From Haliclona indistincta (lineage: Eukaryota > Porifera > Demospongiae > Haplosclerida > Chalinidae): a stretch of DNA of 64,000 nt. The DNA is taken from positions 10,557,086-10,621,085 of the forward strand of contig OZ024785.1 in assembly GCA_964017065.1 (NCBI GenBank), given 5' to 3'. Shown here piece by piece: positions 61,572 through 64,000 of the stretch (positions within the stretch are counted from its first letter, which is position 1; each line of letters starts with the position of its first letter). A program made the translations under genes and the position numbers. The notes below the pieces were generated by a model. That model was not told where the DNA came from. It was given only the letters and a program-made list of their open reading frames with translations, and did no database searches.

Positions 61572-63376
61572 CTAACAATAAATAATGTGAGTATCTGTAC
61601 TAGTGTACAAATTAAATCAAATGACTTGTGCATTATGTAAACTAAAGAACTTGCAGAGCACTTGTACATGTGCTTTGCAATATTCATGAGTACAATTAAG
61701 TGGTATAACTACAAGAGTTAGCCTCGTACTAGGCCAGTTTCCTTGGAAAATACAGTACATATAGGCCTAGTACACACTGTAAGCCCATGTGCACTTGTTT
61801 TATAGCCTACAAGCCAGCTCGCAAAGTTAAAAGTTACAGGGCATGCATATAAATCAGCTTTTGAAAGTTCGGCATACAATATTAATTGTGATGGGCTTAA
61901 GACGTGGGATTGGCCAGGGTCAACCAAATTATATGATTCGGTGTTTTGCCATATAAAATAAAATTCCAGGCTTTATTCATAGTTGTACTAATGCCAACTA
62001 CTGAGTTTCTCAGTGTGAATAACAGCCAACATAATAATACTAAGCTGATGTAGCATATGGCACAGTAATATTGAGGTGTTGTATGCTACATGATGTGGTT
62101 TGCTGACACTACTATAGATAATGGATCATTGTGTTGTTGCTACCCAACAATGACTAGAGTATATGATAGAGTAGTTGACTTACAAATTCATCACCATCAG
62201 GAATGCATATGTTCATTTCAGAAGATTTGGCAGAGACGATTTCAGCGCTGATGGATTTCTCACTAAGGAAAACCTGACAGCCGTCAGTCTTGTCAATAGA
62301 GACAGTGGGGCAGGCACCAAGAACCTTGGAGAGAGTAAGATGAGGAAAAAAGAGCAGAGCGTGAATTACACAAGCACAATTTTACTGTACCTGTATTTTC
62401 ACACTCTGACAATTGATGGATTCCACACACGAGATGACATCATCAATGACCACACCAACACGCTTGCATGAGTCTACACAAATGAGACATTGAGTGTCAT
62501 ATGTGCACAGGTGAAGTACCCGGTTTGAAGAAAAACCAAAAGACCCACTCATCTAGTGCATTATACACATGTGCGTGTATGCTTTAACTAAAAGACTAAC
62601 TGTTGATACTAGTAGCTTAAGTAGTGCATGTGCATTCGATGAGAAGTGTTTGCTAAACTGATACGAAAACGAAACCAACTGTTCAACTGTTGTCATATTG
62701 AGTTGGTCAACTTTAGAAGCACAATTGTGCAATAGTATAGAATTTGGCTTTCACATTAAACAACTCATTGCTTTTATCAGTAGACAAAGTTGAGTAAACC
62801 ATAAAACCTTCACTATACAGTGTATTTAGAAATGCTGTCCTCATGAGATAACATCAATGAGTAGATTTGGATAACAGTTATCAATGTGAATGACTACATG
62901 CATTTGTATGACAGGGCATGCATACACAGTGATGTGGTTGTAATACAACAGCAATATTCAGCTAGGTGTAGACAGTGCAGAGTGCATGGCAGACTGTGAA
63001 GATAACTACATGTATCTGAAATGAAAGTCTACAAACATGTAATGTGTGAAGTCCCTGTAGTAGAGACTTTACACATAAACACCTGCAATGGAGTAAAGAC
63101 TGAAGCATGAAGGCAATGACACTCAATATTGATACTGTTTAATTACAATTGTATTGTACCCTCATTACCCTGTGATAAAATTAGAAGCTAGCAAAGTGTA
63201 CAGAATTTGACAACAACTCGGTGTAAGTTACAAATGGGTATTCAGTGTTTACCAATTGAGACGCAGTTGAGTTTCCCATTCACTTTGAGTGTGCATCGTG
63301 AGCAGCGATACAGATATACTAGCTGTTTGGGATCAGTTGGTGTAATCTCAAGGTTGTTATTATCCTCTTGATATTC
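61488..63376 (-). CDS. CAP1: Cyclase-associated protein CAP, C-terminal 4 exons (gene runs off the right edge)
   Basis: CAP recharges cofilin-released actin monomers; its C-terminal CARP beta-helix exchanges nucleotide on G-actin. Exons in view are 63253-63376, 62391-62473, 62184-62324 and 61488-61571. They encode [20 protein letters not shown], then [54 protein letters not shown] and [16 protein letters not shown]. Every block matches the CAP C-terminal domain in order, and all phases agree. The N-terminal helical domain and WH2 region must lie right of 64000. The symbol follows the animal gene; I cannot separate CAP1 from CAP2, and invertebrates usually have one. Confidence 0.95.
62184..62324 (-). 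CDS. CAP1: CAP exon (CARP domain)
   Basis: Forty-seven codons encode [20 protein letters not shown] and [20 protein letters not shown]. The donor is GTAAGT. Confidence 0.94.
62391..62473 (-). CDS. CAP1: CAP exon (CARP domain)
   Basis: The exon encodes [20 protein letters not shown] followed by NCQSVKIQ. The acceptor is TGTGTAG and the donor GTACAG. Confidence 0.93.
63253..63376 (-). CDS. CAP1: CAP exon (CARP domain start)
   Basis: The exon encodes [20 protein letters not shown] and [19 protein letters not shown]. The acceptor is CCTCTCAG and the donor GTAAAC, phase 1 out. Confidence 0.93.
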
Positions 63377-64000
63377 CTGAGAGGGCGAGATCAAAAACCA
63401 TCTAAAGTACATGTAATAATAGAGTGTGGGTAGTTGTGCAATGCATGTTGTCATAATCTCATTCTCTGTGCTAAAATTAGTATACAGTATTCTGACAGTA
63501 TTTTTAGTAACACCAAAAATGTGTATAGTGTCACTATTAACAGCTGTTATACAACTTCATAAACAGGTTAAACCCATGAGACCTCCTAATCTATATTACA
63601 TAGCCAGCAAATCAGTGACATAAGTACATGTAGCTCAGGGATTAGGCACGTATCTACAGTATACATGACTTGCTGCACCAATATTGTCATTCTTTCAAAT
63701 CTTAGAGAAGATATCACGTAGGAAAGTAATGTCTAGTCGCTTTAGCAGGGGTTGAGAGTTGGGACCAGGAGGAATGACTGACATCACAAAAACAGTCAAA
63801 TCGCCATAGCTTCAGTTATAACTTGAAGGCTGTGGCTAATAAAAGCTAATTCTAAGATTTTGTAAGATCACTAAATTTAGTAGTCAGCTGCCAATGTGCT
63901 TTGCACGCCGTTGCTGCTTGCTTTTTGCTGTTACTAGACAGAATTTGATAAATCGGCTCTGTATGCAGTGATAAAGAGAACAACTAGAGCCAATTGATCG
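63377..64000. other. CAP intron, nothing recognised except a MITE fragment
   Basis: Only a fragment near 63845-63895 resembling the MITE at 29459-29624 was noticed. The preceding CAP exon is not in view. Confidence 0.4.

Noticed and set aside
62175..62471. 98-codon plus-strand ORF
   Set aside because: It is antisense to two CAP exons, whose minus-strand translation matches the family.

Overview
The window is eukaryotic and metazoan. It holds intron-containing animal genes (REV3L, REC114, an RBM24/RBM38-type RNA-binding protein, cyclase-associated protein CAP) in a background packed with transposable elements. The element repertoire (hAT, pogo/Tigger, Ty3, BEL/Pao, R2-like nuclease fragments, many TTAA- and TA-flanked MITEs) and the compact right end fit a non-vertebrate marine animal. 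A sponge or another early-branching lineage is my best guess, but that is inference and I cannot name the species. The window shows no bacterial operon, rRNA or CRISPR array, and I recognised no tRNA.

Region 1 (1-50516, minus strand) is one large gene, REV3L, the catalytic subunit of DNA polymerase zeta. I could place 18 consecutive coding exons from the start codon near 50516 down to 5533. Their phases chain without a break and encode 1479 codons, covering the N-terminal B-family domain, the acidic and serine-rich middle with two REV7-binding motifs, and the exonuclease-like domain. The polymerase palm and thumb and the C-terminal iron-sulfur part lie beyond base 1. Its introns hold nearly all the mobile DNA. 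The largest intron (8301-20601) carries a broken hAT transposase, a long foldback element, a pogo-like transposase, a HIRAN-like ORF, a Tigger transposase split by a gene-capturing element, and a BEL gag fragment. The next intron (20707-27354) carries a 3 kb element with Ulp1, PHD and R2-like nuclease remnants. The intron at 31843-42120 carries a young Ty3 retrotransposon (35860-40135) with 185 bp LTRs and a 5 bp target duplication.

Region 2 (50638-64000) is gene-dense with alternating strands: REC114 (+), an unnamed PH-PDZ adaptor (-), the RBM24/38-like gene (+), and the 3' end of CAP (-). REV3L and REC114 are head to head with 121 bp between start codons, and PH-PDZ and RBM are head to head with 227 bp. 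REV3L works in translesion synthesis and REC114 in meiotic double-strand-break formation, so the first pair links two DNA-metabolism genes.

The most unusual material is in the repeats. One foldback family has terminal hairpins whose stems change by compensatory substitutions. Another family has CAAGRG termini and 7 bp target duplications. An element with a 9 bp target duplication carries a RecQ-like helicase exon fragment. A TTAA-flanked foldback sits 24 bp past a REV3L exon. All names rest on reading translated sequence by eye; no database search was possible.
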